NCBI RefSeq assembly: GCF_002940665.1
Contig: NZ_MIGY01000004.1
Span: 124,001-188,000, forward strand
Direction: 5' to 3'
Source of the DNA: Xanthomonas arboricola
Lineage (GTDB): Bacteria; Pseudomonadota; Gammaproteobacteria; Xanthomonadales; Xanthomonadaceae
DNA length: 64,000 bases
A program made the translations under genes and the position numbers. The notes below the pieces were generated by a model. That model ran no database searches. It worked only from the letters and a program-made list of their open reading frames with translations, and was not told the DNA's origin. Below are positions 1-9,242 of this stretch, in pieces; within the stretch, counting starts at the first letter, position 1, and every line of letters begins with the position of its first letter.

Positions 1-168
1 GGGCGGGCGGAAGTGACGAAAGGCATGGCACCAGCTGGGTCGTTACTTCGGATGCTGCCTGGGTGGCTGCCCTGCTGTCGCCAGTGCCGCTGCCGGGTGG
101 CGGTTCAAAGGCAACAGCAAAGCACCATCGCCAAGGGCAGTCGCAACACCATCACCTGACCCGCCATC

Positions 169-202
169 AAAAAAAAACGGGATGACGCGAGGCCATCCCG
201 TT
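169..202 (-). terminator. Rho-independent terminator of the M3 peptidase gene
   Basis: Read on the minus strand, a 9-bp stem (AACGGGATG with CATCCCGTT, 8-nt loop region) is followed directly by a run of nine T residues. It lies about 60 bp beyond the stop of the peptidase gene that starts at 2449. The stem plus T-tract is a complete intrinsic terminator. The remaining bases of 1-168 hold no gene I can support. Confidence 0.85.
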
Positions 203-265
203 CGATTGCTGAGTGCGGCGATTACACGTGCATGCGCCAACGACGCAGGCGCGTCACCCAGTCGC

Positions 266-2449
266 TCACTCCGTCAGGCCGCGATTTTCCAGCAGCGCCT
301 TGACGCTGGGATCCTTGCCGCGGAAATCGCGATACAACGTGGCCAGATCGACGGTGTTGCCGCGCGACAGGATCTTGGCGCGGAAGATGTCACCGTTCTT
401 GCGGTTCAAACCGCCGTTTTCCTTGAACCATTCGAACGCATCGTCGTCGAGCACTTCCGACCAGAAATACGCGTAATACCCGGCCGAATAACCGCCGCCC
501 CAGATGTGGTCGAAATAGCTGCTGCGATAACGCGGCGGCACTTCGGCCAGGTCCACCTTGAAGCGCTTCAAGGCATCGGCTTCGAACTTGCTCACGTCCT
601 GCAGCGGCGCGCTGGCCGGCTGGGTGTGCCAGGCCAGATCGAGCAGCGCGGCCGACAGGTACTCGGTGGTGGCGTAGCCGCTGTTGAAGGTCTTGGCCTT
701 CTTGATCTTCTCCACCAGCTCGGCCGGCATCGCCGCGCCGGTCTGGTAATGCTTGGCGTAGTTGGCGAAGACCTTGGGATCGGAGGCCCAGTGCTCGTTG
801 AACTGCGAGGGGAACTCGACGAAGTCGCGCGAGGTGCTGGTGCCGGCGATCGAGGGGTACTTCACCTTGGAGAACATGCCGTGCAGCGCGTGGCCGAATT
901 CATGGAACAAGGTGGTGACATCGTCAAAACTCAGCAGCGCCGGCTGGCCGGCGGCCGGCTTGGTGAAGTTGCAGACGTTGTAGACCACCGGCTTGGCGCC
1001 GCTGAGGCCGTCCTGCTCGACAAACACATCCATCCAGGCGCCGCCGGACTTGCTGTCACGCTTGAAGTAGTCGGTGTAGAACAGCGCCATCGAGGTGCCG
1101 TCCGCGTCGAACACTTCATACACCTTCATGTCCGCGTGATAGGTCGGGATGTCGGTGCGCTGCTTGAAGGTGATTCCGTACAGCTGCGTGGCCGCGTAGA
1201 AAACGCCATTCTGCAGCACGTTGTCCAGTTCGAAATACGGCTTGATCTGTGCCTCGTCCAGGTCGTACTTGGCCTTGCGCACCTGCTCGGCGTAGAAGTC
1301 CCAATCGGAAGCGGCGAGCTTGAAATCGCCGGTCTTCGAATCAGCGCGCTGCGCGTCGATCACCTTCTGCATCTCGGCCACCTCGCGGCGTGCCTTGGCG
1401 GTGGCGGCCGGCACGGTGTCGGTCAGCAGCTTGAGCGCGGCGTCCGGGGTCTTGGCCATCTGGTCGCCCAGGCTGTAGGCGGCGTAGGTGTCGAAGCCGA
1501 GCAGCTTGGCCTTTTGCGCGCGCAGCTGCGCTAGGCGCTGGATGGTCTGGCGGGTGTCGTTGGCATCGCCCTTTTCCGCGCGCGTTTCCGACGCCTTGAG
1601 CACCTCGGCGCGCAGCTGGCGGTCCTTCAGCGAGGCCAGCACCGGCTGCTGCGTGGTGTTCTGCAGGGTCAGCAGATACTTGCCGTCGAGCTTGCGCGCC
1701 TTGGCCGCATCGGCGGCGGCGGCGATGTCGCCCTCGCTCAGGCCGTCGAGCCTGGCCTTGTCGTCCACCACCACCGCACCGGCAGCCGAGGCGGCAACCA
1801 GACGGGTGTGGAACTGGGTGGAGAGCGTGGTTTCTTCGATATTGAGCTTGCGCAGGCTGGCCTTGTCGGCATCGGACAGCTGCGCACCGGCGCGTACCAG
1901 CTCTTCGTAGTCGCGCTCGACCAGACGCTTCTGCTCCGGCTCCAGGTTCAGCGTGTCGCGTTGGTCGTAGATCGTCTTGACGCGTGCGAACAGCTTGGGG
2001 TCGAGATTGATCTCGTCCTGGTGCGCAGCCAGCTTGGGCGCGATCTCTTCCTGGATCTTCTGGCGTGCGTCGCTGGTGTCGGCCTGCACCAGGCCGAAGA
2101 AGATGCGCGACACGCGCGTGAGCGTTTCGCCGCTGCGTTCCATCGCCTCGATGGTGTTGTCGAAGCTGGCCGGCTCGGGGTTGTCGGCGATCTTGCGGAT
2201 GTCGGCCAGGTGCAGGCGCATGCCTTCTTCGAAGGCCGGCAGGTAATCGGCGTCCTTGATCCTGTCGAACGGCGGGGCCTGGAACGGCAGCGTGCTGGCG
2301 CTCAGCAGCGGGTTCGGCGCGGCATCCGCGGCCGGGGTGGTGGCGGTCTTTTCGGGCACGGTGGTGGACTCCTTACCGGACGAATCTTTTCCAGAACAAG
2401 CAGCCAGTGCCAGGGTGATGGCAGCGGCCAGAACGACGGTACGCGACAT
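266..2449 (-). CDS. dcp: M3-family peptidyl-dipeptidase lipoprotein (Dcp-like)
   Basis: The 727-residue protein has the zinc-metallopeptidase motif HEFGH at residues 516-520 in the context FHEFGHALHGMF, diagnostic of family M3 (thimet oligopeptidase, Dcp, OpdA). The length fits Dcp, which removes C-terminal dipeptides from short peptides. Unlike cytoplasmic E. coli Dcp, the N-terminus is a lipoprotein signal with Cys18 in the lipobox (LALAACS) followed by a Ser/Thr/Ala-rich linker, so I infer attachment to a membrane on the periplasmic side. The gene stands alone, with its own terminator at 169-202. The start was chosen because it gives a complete signal peptide. Assignment to M3 is firm; Dcp versus oligopeptidase A specificity is inferred. 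Confidence 0.93.
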   Translation of the reverse strand: MSRTVVLAAAITLALAACSGKDSSGKESTTVPEKTATTPAADAAPNPLLSASTLPFQAPPFDRIKDADYLPAFEEGMRLHLADIRKIADNPEPASFDNTIEAMERSGETLTRVSRIFFGLVQADTSDARQKIQEEIAPKLAAHQDEINLDPKLFARVKTIYDQRDTLNLEPEQKRLVERDYEELVRAGAQLSDADKASLRKLNIEETTLSTQFHTRLVAASAAGAVVVDDKARLDGLSEGDIAAAADAAKARKLDGKYLLTLQNTTQQPVLASLKDRQLRAEVLKASETRAEKGDANDTRQTIQRLAQLRAQKAKLLGFDTYAAYSLGDQMAKTPDAALKLLTDTVPAATAKARREVAEMQKVIDAQRADSKTGDFKLAASDWDFYAEQVRKAKYDLDEAQIKPYFELDNVLQNGVFYAATQLYGITFKQRTDIPTYHADMKVYEVFDADGTSMALFYTDYFKRDSKSGGAWMDVFVEQDGLSGAKPVVYNVCNFTKPAAGQPALLSFDDVTTLFHEFGHALHGMFSKVKYPSIAGTSTSRDFVEFPSQFNEHWASDPKVFANYAKHYQTGAAMPAELVEKIKKAKTFNSGYATTEYLSAALLDLAWHTQPASAPLQDVSKFEADALKRFKVDLAEVPPRYRSSYFDHIWGGGYSAGYYAYFWSEVLDDDAFEWFKENGGLNRKNGDIFRAKILSRGNTVDLATLYRDFRGKDPSVKALLENRGLTE

Positions 2450-2557
2450 GGCGTGTGATTCCTGAGTGGGTAGCGCAGCCGGTCACGCTAGCGGGTTTTC
2501 GCAGCGTCGGCATGTGCCGTTGGATTGGGGGGCTGGGTGCGCTTGAGGAGGCGTGTG

Positions 2558-3574
2558 CTACAGCGTCTCGTCCTTGAAGATCGCCACGTGCGGGGTACCG
2601 TCTGCGCCGATCCAGCCGCGGTACATGCCTTCGGTATTGAACGGGAATGCGGCGTTGCCCTGCGCATCCAGCGCGATGGCGCCACCGTCGCCGCCGGCCT
2701 TGGGAATCTCCTGGTCGATCACCGTGTCGGCGGCCTGTTGCAACGACTGCCCGGCGTATTTCATGCGTGCGCAGATGTCGTAGGCGGCCACCGCACGGAT
2801 GTAGAACTCGCCCCAGCCGGTGCCGGACACCGCGCACTGGCTGTTGGCATAGGTGCCGGCGCCGATGATCGGCGCATCGCCGACGCGGCCGTAGCGCTTG
2901 TTGGTCATGCCGCCGGTGGAGGTGCCGGCGGCCAGGTGGCCGGCGCGATCCAGCGCCAGCGCGCCCACGGTGCCGAAATGCTTGGCGGTTTCCAGATCCA
3001 GTTCGGCCTGCGCCTGACGGTCGCCGGCTTCGGCCTTGCGCGCTTTCTGCAGCTGTTGCCAGCGCTTGTCGGTGCGGAAATAATCCGGGTCGACCAACGT
3101 GACGCCCTGCTCGCGCGCGAACTGTTCGGCGCCGTCACCGACCAGCATCACGTGTTTGGAATGGTCCATGACGCTGCGCGCCAGCTGGATCGGGTTCCTG
3201 ACCGTGTGCGCACCGGCAATCGCGCCGGCCTTGCCGGTGGCGCCGTCCATGATTGCGGCATCCAGTTCGTTCTTGCCGTCGTGGGTGAACACCGCACCGC
3301 GCCCGGCGTTGAACTGCGGCGCATCCTCCAGCACGGTGATGGTGGCCGCCACCGCATCCACCGCACTGCCGCCACCTTGCAGCACCGCGTGCCCTGCGCG
3401 CAGCGCGCGTTGCATCGCCTCGCGCGCCTGCGCCTGTTCCTCGCTGGAAAGGCTGGATTTCTCCACCCCGGCGCCGCCGTGGATCACCAGCATCGGCGTG
3501 GCCGCCAGCACAGGACCGGCAGCGAGCAGGAGGGAGAGCGACAAACACAGTGCGCGTGCGGACAAGCCAATCAT
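2558..3574 (-). CDS. iaaA: Isoaspartyl peptidase / type 2 L-asparaginase (Ntn hydrolase)
   Basis: The 338-residue protein belongs to the plant-type asparaginase family. The precursor cleaves itself before a threonine that becomes the catalytic nucleophile; here this is Thr202 in the motif HFGTVGALAL. Downstream GTSTGGMTNKRYGRVGD and the GAGTYA segment are family substrate-binding signatures. Known members remove N-terminal beta-aspartyl residues and hydrolyse asparagine. The chosen ATG is preceded by GAGGAAA at good spacing and opens a signal peptide (hydrophobic stretch ending PVLAAT), so the enzyme is probably periplasmic. An in-frame upstream start would add 24 residues without a ribosome site. 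It is a single gene on the same strand as its neighbours, about 100 bp from each. Confidence 0.92.
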   Translation of the reverse strand: MIGLSARALCLSLSLLLAAGPVLAATPMLVIHGGAGVEKSSLSSEEQAQAREAMQRALRAGHAVLQGGGSAVDAVAATITVLEDAPQFNAGRGAVFTHDGKNELDAAIMDGATGKAGAIAGAHTVRNPIQLARSVMDHSKHVMLVGDGAEQFAREQGVTLVDPDYFRTDKRWQQLQKARKAEAGDRQAQAELDLETAKHFGTVGALALDRAGHLAAGTSTGGMTNKRYGRVGDAPIIGAGTYANSQCAVSGTGWGEFYIRAVAAYDICARMKYAGQSLQQAADTVIDQEIPKAGGDGGAIALDAQGNAAFPFNTEGMYRGWIGADGTPHVAIFKDETL

Positions 3575-3672
3575 GGTGTTTCCTCGATGGAGGTAGCGAG
3601 GTGCCCGGCGGCGCCAGTCATGAATGCAGTGGACCAGCAGCGACACAACCTTTCAGCCGCGCGGCAGCATCT

Positions 3673-4302
3673 TCACAGCGTGTCGCGATGCTTGCCGCGC
3701 CACGGCCGGTACCAGGTGCGGATGGCGGCGATATCGGCGGCCATGTCGGTACCGGTCCAGAACGGCTCGCCGATGCCTACGGTCTTGCTCGGGTAGTCGA
3801 AATACACCGGCAGGATCGGCACCTTGGAATCGGAAGCGATCTTCCAGAAGCCGGCCTTCCAGTGCTCCACCCGCTTGCGGGTGCCCTCGGGGGTGATCAC
3901 GTACCACATCTGTTCGGAATTGCGGATCAGCCGCACCGCCTGGCCGATGGTGCCCTGCGGCGAGCTGCGGTCCAGCGGGATGGCGCCGAGTTTGCGCAGC
4001 AGCGGACCCAACGGCCACCAGAACAGTTGCGCCTTGCCCAGCACGCGCACATCGAAGCCCAGCGCGAACTTGGCCGCAAAACCCACAAAGCCGTCCCAGT
4101 TGGACGAATGCGGGGCGACGATCATCACCAGCTTGGGTTCGTCGGGCAGCCGCCCGAGCAGGCGCCAGCCGGTCAGACGCAGTGCCGTGCGCCCCAGCCA
4201 GCGGCCGAAGCGGCCGTGCGCGCGTGGCATTTGGGGTGGAGAGGGCTGCAGCAGGATGTTGGCCTGTGTTACCGGTGGCAACGACGGGGCGGTGTGACTC
4301 AC
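3673..4302 (-). CDS. PlsC-type 1-acylglycerol-3-phosphate acyltransferase family protein
   Basis: The 209-residue protein has the two hallmark blocks of glycerolipid acyltransferases: the catalytic HX4D motif HSSNWD at residues 65-70 and the phosphate-binding block EGTR at 139-142. The conserved hydrophobic core lies between them. The family transfers acyl groups to lysophosphatidate or related acceptors at the inner membrane. The protein is shorter than true PlsC and resembles the short acyltransferases found singly in proteobacteria, so the exact acceptor is not known. Its start codon lies 2 bp downstream of the arfB stop, so the two are probably co-transcribed. A second, longer family member is at 53241-54044. 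Confidence 0.85.
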   Translation of the reverse strand: MSHTAPSLPPVTQANILLQPSPPQMPRAHGRFGRWLGRTALRLTGWRLLGRLPDEPKLVMIVAPHSSNWDGFVGFAAKFALGFDVRVLGKAQLFWWPLGPLLRKLGAIPLDRSSPQGTIGQAVRLIRNSEQMWYVITPEGTRKRVEHWKAGFWKIASDSKVPILPVYFDYPSKTVGIGEPFWTGTDMAADIAAIRTWYRPWRGKHRDTL

Positions 4303-4304
4303 GC

Positions 4305-4736
4305 TTACTCCCAGTGGGACGCAGAGCGTCCACGCTTGATATGGCTGCGCTCACGCTTGGCATCCAGCCGCCGCAGCTTGGCACCATGACTCGGTTTGGT
4401 GGCGACCCGGCGCTTGGGCACCGACAGGCAGGCACTGATGATCTCGACCAGCCGCTCGCGCGCATCCTCGCGATTGCGGTCCTGGGTGCGGAAGCGCTGC
4501 GCGTCGATCACCAGCACGCCATCGGCGGTCATGCGCCGGTCGCGCCGCGACAGCAGCCGCGCGCGCAGGGGTTCGGGCAACGACGGCGACCCGGCCACGT
4601 CGAACCGCAGCTCCACCGCGGTGGAGACCTTGTTGACGTTCTGCCCGCCCGCGCCGCTGGCGCGCACGAAGCGCTCGACGATCTCGCTGGGCGGGAGCGT
4701 CAGGCTGGGGGTGATCTGGATCGGGTCGCTGGCCAT
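4305..4736 (-). CDS. arfB: Alternative ribosome-rescue factor ArfB (peptidyl-tRNA hydrolase, YaeJ)
   Basis: The 143-residue protein has the GGQ catalytic tripeptide of release factors at 30-32 in the context GAGGQNVNK and lacks the codon-recognition domains of RF1 and RF2. The C-terminal third is a basic tail (RRVATKPSHGAKLRRLDAKR and onward) of the kind that enters the empty mRNA channel of stalled ribosomes. This is the domain plan of ArfB/YaeJ, which releases nascent chains from non-stop complexes. It is immediately upstream of the acyltransferase gene. The start codon gives the expected ArfB N-terminus. Confidence 0.93.
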   Translation of the reverse strand: MASDPIQITPSLTLPPSEIVERFVRASGAGGQNVNKVSTAVELRFDVAGSPSLPEPLRARLLSRRDRRMTADGVLVIDAQRFRTQDRNREDARERLVEIISACLSVPKRRVATKPSHGAKLRRLDAKRERSHIKRGRSASHWE

Positions 4737-4829
4737 CGGGCCGATTGTATCGGCACCGGCATGGACGCGCGCGCGAACGCCGGCTTCCCGTATGCTGCGG
4801 CCGGTTCCCCGACTGTGCAGGATGCTCCG

Positions 4830-5375
4830 ATGACACCGCCCCGTTCCGTTGCCGCCGCCCGCGCCTTCGCGCGCCGCCTGATCGTGCTGGCCGCGCTGGC
4901 GCTGGCCACGCCTGCCGCGTTTGCGCAGGCGCCCAGCGATGCCGACATCAACCGCCTGCTGGCCGCCTCACGCGCGCAGACCATGCTGGACACGATGCTG
5001 CCGCAGATCGAGGCGATGCAGCAGCAACAGTTCGCCCAGCTCACCGCCCAGCGTCAGCTCGACGCCGACCAGCAGGCGCAGCTGCAGCGCATCCAGGAGC
5101 GCACCCGCCAGACCGTACGCAAGGCGCTGTCGTGGTCGGAACTGCGGCCGATGTATGTGGATATCTACAAGCGCTCGTTCTCGCGCGAGGACGTGCTGGC
5201 CATGGCCGAGTTCTACGAGAGCTCGGCCGGCCAGAGCCTGCTGGACAAGACCCCGGCACTGACCCAGAACCTGATGGGCGCGATCCAGCAGAAGATGCTG
5301 CCGCTGTTTGCCGACCTGCAGAAGGATCTGGAGAAGATCGTCAATGAGCCGGCAGCGGCACCGCAGAAACCCTGA
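4830..5375 (+). CDS. DUF2059 family exported protein
   Basis: The 181-residue protein starts with a signal peptide (basic RRLIVLAALALA core, cleavage predicted after PAAFA). The rest is a helical DUF2059 domain; the block LSWSELRPMYVDIYKRSFSREDV followed by MAEFYES is typical of that family, whose biochemical role is unknown. A C-terminal Pro/Ala-rich tail ends the protein. The ATG at 4830 was chosen because it places the signal peptide at the N-terminus; a longer frame opens at 4182 but overlaps arfB and the acyltransferase on the other strand and is unlikely. It is transcribed divergently from arfB. Confidence 0.85.
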   Translation: MTPPRSVAAARAFARRLIVLAALALATPAAFAQAPSDADINRLLAASRAQTMLDTMLPQIEAMQQQQFAQLTAQRQLDADQQAQLQRIQERTRQTVRKALSWSELRPMYVDIYKRSFSREDVLAMAEFYESSAGQSLLDKTPALTQNLMGAIQQKMLPLFADLQKDLEKIVNEPAAAPQKP

Positions 5376-5388
5376 AGGGCGGGGATGC

Positions 5389-5418
5389 GGGAATCGGGAA
5401 TCGGGATTGGGGAATCGG
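5389..5418. repeat. Short heptamer repeat tract (GGGAATC/GGGGATT type)
   Basis: About four imperfect copies of a 7-bp unit (GGGAATC with GGGATTG variants) lie just after the DUF2059 stop codon. The same unit recurs at 36115-36143 and 54595-54663, always between genes. Confidence 0.75.
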
Positions 5419-5521
5419 ACAGCGTGCCTGCTGCGGCGGTTGCTACTTGCGACGGTGGCGTTGATGGCGTTGACGATGATTGCGCCAACCCGCTTCTCCC
5501 ACTCGCTGAGGGAGCGCTTGG

Positions 5522-5543
5522 CCCCTCTCCTGCGGGAGAGGGG
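5522..5543. repeat. Dispersed palindromic repeat (CCCCTCTCC / GGAGAGGGG)
   Basis: A 9-bp perfect inverted repeat with a 4-bp loop is followed by GTTGGGGTGAGGGT. An inverted copy with the same flank lies at 40705-40726, so this is a dispersed intergenic element rather than a gene-specific terminator. It sits between the convergent DUF2059 gene and truC and might still act as a hairpin in RNA. Confidence 0.7.
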
Positions 5544-5618
5544 TTGGGGTGAGGGTACGGTTGTGCGGATTTCCAGCAGATCGTGTGGGCTTGTTGACCG
5601 TTAGCCGCGCGCACCGCA

Positions 5619-6353
5619 TCAAGCCGTCTGCACCACTCCCAGCGCGGCCATCTCCCACCCGAGCAACGCGCAGGCCTTGGAAAATTCCACATCCAGTGGT
5701 GCAGTGACGCTGATGCGCCGCCCATCGGCCGGATGCGGAAACCCCAACCGCTCGGCGTGCAGCAGCATGCGGTGGATGCCGAGCATGCGGAAGCTGCGGT
5801 TGTGCCGGCCATCGCCATGGCTGGTGTCGCCGAGCATGTGGTGCGACAGGTGTTTCATGTGCCGGCGGATCTGCCGGAACCGCCCGGTCTGCGGCTGGCA
5901 ACGCAGCAACGCATAGCGCGAGGTGGCGAAGCCGGTGGACGGGATCTCCAGCTCGCCGGTGGCCAGCCGCTGGAAGTGCGTCACCGCCGGCTTCTTGACC
6001 GGCTTGCCGGGGCCGCCGTCCAGATCGTGGTCGACGATGAAGCGCTCTTCGGCCGGCCAGCCGCGGCACACGGTCAGATAGTCCTTCTCCAATTCGCCGG
6101 CCATCAGGGCCTTGCCCAGCGCGCTGGCGGCCTCGCGGTCGAACGCCAGCAGCAGGCAGCCGCTGGTCGCGCGGTCGAGCCGGTGCACCAGAAAGATCGG
6201 CCGGCCCAGCTGTTCGCGCAGGCGGTCGGCCAGAAAGTCGTCCTCCCCGCGCGCCAGCTTGCTGTCGTGGACCATCAGCCCGGCGGGTTTGTCGACGACG
6301 GCCAGGAGCTCGTCCTGGTAGAGAATCTGCAAATGCTTGGGGGATGTGCTCAC
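5619..6353 (-). CDS. truC: tRNA pseudouridine(65) synthase TruC-type, RluA family
   Basis: The protein (244 residues from the GTG used here, 256 from an upstream GTG at 6389) contains the RluA-family catalytic block VHRLDRATSG, whose Asp attacks the target uridine. The N-terminal KPAGLMVH block and the later QTGRFRQIRRH segment are also family-specific. The short length, absence of an S4 domain and overall pattern match TruC, which modifies U65 of tRNA-Ile and tRNA-Asp in E. coli, better than RluA, RluC or RluD. Neither start has a strong ribosome site; the internal GTG preserves the usual TruC N-terminus. Family is certain, tRNA specificity inferred. Confidence 0.85.
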   Translation of the reverse strand: MSTSPKHLQILYQDELLAVVDKPAGLMVHDSKLARGEDDFLADRLREQLGRPIFLVHRLDRATSGCLLLAFDREAASALGKALMAGELEKDYLTVCRGWPAEERFIVDHDLDGGPGKPVKKPAVTHFQRLATGELEIPSTGFATSRYALLRCQPQTGRFRQIRRHMKHLSHHMLGDTSHGDGRHNRSFRMLGIHRMLLHAERLGFPHPADGRRISVTAPLDVEFSKACALLGWEMAALGVVQTA

Positions 6354-6465
6354 CGGCGCATTATCCGCGTCGTCGACACCGCATGCCACTGCGTCGCCAC
6401 GCCGTATGGCGCATGCCGATCACGCGCCTTGAGACCTAAGGGCGTGGCAGCTCGGCGACGCACGC

Positions 6466-7053
6466 TCAGGCCGCGCCGCACACCGCCAGCAATTCGCCCT
6501 TGCCCACCGGCACCACGCTGCAGGTGACTGCCGGATCGTCAGCCAGCAGCGCGGTGAACGGCGCCAGGTCGTCGGCATGCGACAGCGCATTGTCGACCAC
6601 CAGCAGGCCACCGCCGCGCAGCACGCGGCGCAGTGCCGGCCACCAGCGCGCATACTCGCCGCGCGCCGAATCCAGGAAAACCAGATCGATGCTGGCGCTG
6701 GCCGCCTGAGTCAGCCACGCACCACCGTCGTCATGCACCACATCCACCGACGCCGCCAGGCCGCTGCGCGCAAGCGTGGCCTGCGCCAGGACCACCTTGT
6801 CGGCCGCAAGCTCCACCGTGGTGACGTGCCCACCGATTGCGGCGGCCGCTTCGGCCAGCCACAGCGTCGAATAACCGTTGGAGGTGCCGATTTCCAGCAC
6901 GCGCCGCGCGGCGGTGGCACGTACCAGCACGGCCAGCAATTGCCCGGTGTCGGGCGTGATATTGAGCATGCGCCGGCCACGCGCCAGCTGCTGCGCATCG
7001 TTGTCGCTACCGAACCGTACCAGTTCGTCCTTCAGTGCCTGCAGATCGATCAT
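6466..7053 (-). CDS. Class I SAM-dependent O-methyltransferase (caffeoyl-CoA OMT-like)
   Basis: The 195-residue protein has the SAM-binding motif I as LEIGTSNGYS (residues 53-62). The acidic post-I residue ends the VTTVELAADK strand, and a DLVFLDSARGEY motif follows, all in the order seen in cation-dependent O-methyltransferases of the catechol/caffeoyl-CoA group. The substrate is unknown. The ATG at 7053 has GAGGTGG just upstream and an adjacent cupin gene ends 11 bp before it, so both are likely on one mRNA. The motifs are complete and there is no sign of damage. Confidence 0.82.
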   Translation of the reverse strand: MIDLQALKDELVRFGSDNDAQQLARGRRMLNITPDTGQLLAVLVRATAARRVLEIGTSNGYSTLWLAEAAAAIGGHVTTVELAADKVVLAQATLARSGLAASVDVVHDDGGAWLTQAASASIDLVFLDSARGEYARWWPALRRVLRGGGLLVVDNALSHADDLAPFTALLADDPAVTCSVVPVGKGELLAVCGAA

Positions 7054-7064
7054 CACCACCTCGC

Positions 7065-7559
7065 TCAGTACGGCGTGCCGTCCTTGTGCCGATAGGACCA
7101 CTGCCCGTCTGCAGCGGTGACCAACATCAGATCGTCGTCCGGATAAGTGACGCAATCGCCGGCGCTGCGGTCGCCCACTTCCAGATACGTCACCGCCGCT
7201 TCGCTGCGATTGATAAGGCAATGCGCATCGCCGTCGCCCGCACGGAATCCGGCGCACATGCCCGGTTGCAGCAGCTGCTCGCCGGCATTGGTCACCAGGC
7301 TCGGCGTGCCGCTGACGATGTAGACGAACTCGTCCTGCAACGAATGCCCGTGCCGCAACGCCGAGCGCGCGCCCGGCGCCAAGGTGGTCAAATTGACGCC
7401 GAAGTTGCGCAACCCGAACAGCGCACCCAGCGCGCGTTTCTGACGGCCGTCCATCTGCGCAGCGAACGCCGGCGGATAGCTGGAATTTTGCGTGCGCGGC
7501 GGCGCATTGAGCGCGACGATCGGTGCGCCGGGTATGACTGCGTGGAATGCCCGGGGCAT
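7065..7559 (-). CDS. Cupin-domain protein
   Basis: The 164-residue protein has a conserved cupin barrel: motif 1 around ALRHGHSLQDEFVYIVSG supplies the HxH...E metal ligands, and motif 2 around GDGDAHCLIN supplies the later His. It resembles small cytoplasmic cupins whose substrates are unknown, and its C-terminus carries a short DGTPY-ending extension. It begins 9 bp after the ubiB stop and is followed 11 bp later by the methyltransferase, so it probably belongs to the ubiJ-ubiB transcript. A role in quinone synthesis is possible by location only; no sequence feature proves it. Confidence 0.8.
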   Translation of the reverse strand: MPRAFHAVIPGAPIVALNAPPRTQNSSYPPAFAAQMDGRQKRALGALFGLRNFGVNLTTLAPGARSALRHGHSLQDEFVYIVSGTPSLVTNAGEQLLQPGMCAGFRAGDGDAHCLINRSEAAVTYLEVGDRSAGDCVTYPDDDLMLVTAADGQWSYRHKDGTPY

Positions 7560-7568
7560 GGCGGCGCC

Positions 7569-9242
7569 TTAACGCCGCAGCCAGGCGACCAGCAGGGCCA
7601 CCGAGCCGGCCGCGCCGCTGACCCAGCTCCATACCGGCACCGTACCCAGGTACCAGCCATCCGGGTGCAGGCCATACAGCACGGCAGCGACCACCAGCAG
7701 GCCGCTGCCGGTGATGGCGGTGACCACGCGTGTCTGCAGCTTGCGCAGGCTCATGTCCAGCGCGCGCAACTCAGCCGAGCGGATGTCGACTTGGTGGCGG
7801 CCTTCCACCTGCTGCTTCAACCAGCTGTGCACCAGGCGCGGCATGTCCGGCGCATGCGTCATGATTTCCGGCAGGCGCTTGCGCAACTCGCCGAGCACGC
7901 GGCGCGGGCTGTAACGCTCGCGCAGGATGCGTTCGAGCACCGGCCGCGCCACTGCCCAGATGTCCAGCCTGGGGTCGAGCTGGCGGCCGACGCCTTCGAT
8001 GTTGAGCAAGGTCTTCTGCAACAGGATCAGCTGCGGCTGCAGCGTCAATTCGTAACGCTGCGCGACGCGGAACAGCTTGATCAGCACTTCGGCCAGCGAA
8101 ATCTCCGACAACGGCCGGGTGAAGTACGGCTCGCACACCGAGCGCGCGGCCGCTTCCAGTTCGTCGATGCGCACGTTGTCGGGCATCCAGCCCGCCTCCA
8201 CGTGCAGCTCGGCCATGCGGCGATAATCCTTGTGGAAGATCGCCATGAAGTTCTCGGCCAGGTAGTACTGATCTTCCTGCGAGAGCTGGCCCATGATGCC
8301 GAAATCCAGCGCGATGAAACGCGGATTGAGCCGGCGCTCCGGATCACTGTCGACCCAGATGTTGCCGGCATGCGCGTCGGCATGGAAGAAGTTGTCGCGG
8401 AACACCTGCGTGTAGAACACGCGCACGCCCTTGGCCGCCAGCGCCTTGCGGTCAATACCGGCCGCGTCGAGCTTGGCGATGTCGTCGGACGGAATGCCGT
8501 ACACGCGCTCCAGGGTGAGCGCACGCTCGGCGGTGTGCGACCAGATCACCTCGGGCACGTACAGATCGTCCGAGCCTTCCCAGAACCGGCGCAGCACGCT
8601 GGCGTTGGCGCCTTCGCGCTGCAGATCGAGTTCGGCCGACAAGGTGCCTTCGATCTCGGCCACTACTTCGCGCGGCCGGATCTTGTCCGCGCGCGGGTGG
8701 GTGCGTTCGACCAACGTGGCCAGCGACTGCAGCAAGGCGATATCGGCATCGATCTGACGCTCGATCTCCGGGCGCAAGACCTTGACCACCACCTCGCGGC
8801 GCACGCCGTTGGCATCCGGCGGCAAGGTGGCCGCGTGTACCTGCGCGATCGAGGCCGAGGCCAGCGGCACGGTGTCGAATGCGGCAAACGCCACGCTCAC
8901 CGGCAGGCCCAGCGCCCGCTCCACGATCAGCCGCGCCGCTTCGCCATCGAAGGGTTTGACGCGGTCCTGCAGCAGGGTCAGTTCATCGGCCACGTCGGCC
9001 GGAATCAGGTCGCGCCGGGTCGACAGGATCTGCCCGAACTTGACGAAGATCGGCCCCAGTTCCTGTAACGCCAGCCGCAGGCGTGCACCGCGCGATTGCG
9101 CGGCGATCTCCGCACTGGCGCGTGGCACGAACGGCTGGGCCAGGCGCAACCAGCGCTCGGCCGGCGTGTCCTGCAGCAGGTCGTCCAGGCGATAACGCAG
9201 GATCACCCGGCCGATGCGGCTGGCCCGCAGCAGCGCCTTCAT
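7569..9242 (-). CDS. ubiB: UbiB, ABC1/ADCK-family atypical kinase for ubiquinone synthesis
   Basis: The 557-residue protein has the ABC1 signatures in order: the KxGQ helix motif ([11 protein letters not shown]), the alanine-rich nucleotide loop ([11 protein letters not shown]), the invariant Lys strand ([10 protein letters not shown]), the HADAHAGNI catalytic loop and the metal-binding DFG (ALDFGIMGQ). Two hydrophobic helices at the C-terminus anchor it in the inner membrane. UbiB supports the ring-hydroxylation steps of ubiquinone synthesis, probably as an ATPase that extracts lipid intermediates. Its ATG overlaps the ubiJ stop (ATGA), so the two are translationally coupled, as in other proteobacteria. 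Length and motifs are complete. Confidence 0.95.
   Translation of the reverse strand: MKALLRASRIGRVILRYRLDDLLQDTPAERWLRLAQPFVPRASAEIAAQSRGARLRLALQELGPIFVKFGQILSTRRDLIPADVADELTLLQDRVKPFDGEAARLIVERALGLPVSVAFAAFDTVPLASASIAQVHAATLPPDANGVRREVVVKVLRPEIERQIDADIALLQSLATLVERTHPRADKIRPREVVAEIEGTLSAELDLQREGANASVLRRFWEGSDDLYVPEVIWSHTAERALTLERVYGIPSDDIAKLDAAGIDRKALAAKGVRVFYTQVFRDNFFHADAHAGNIWVDSDPERRLNPRFIALDFGIMGQLSQEDQYYLAENFMAIFHKDYRRMAELHVEAGWMPDNVRIDELEAAARSVCEPYFTRPLSEISLAEVLIKLFRVAQRYELTLQPQLILLQKTLLNIEGVGRQLDPRLDIWAVARPVLERILRERYSPRRVLGELRKRLPEIMTHAPDMPRLVHSWLKQQVEGRHQVDIRSAELRALDMSLRKLQTRVVTAITGSGLLVVAAVLYGLHPDGWYLGTVPVWSWVSGAAGSVALLVAWLRR

Noticed and set aside
43-240. Small minus-strand frame at the left edge
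   Set aside because: It spans the peptidase terminator and shows no conserved features.
182-1534. 450-codon open frame antisense to the M3 peptidase
   Set aside because: The peptidase has a full catalytic motif and signal peptide; the opposite frame has none.
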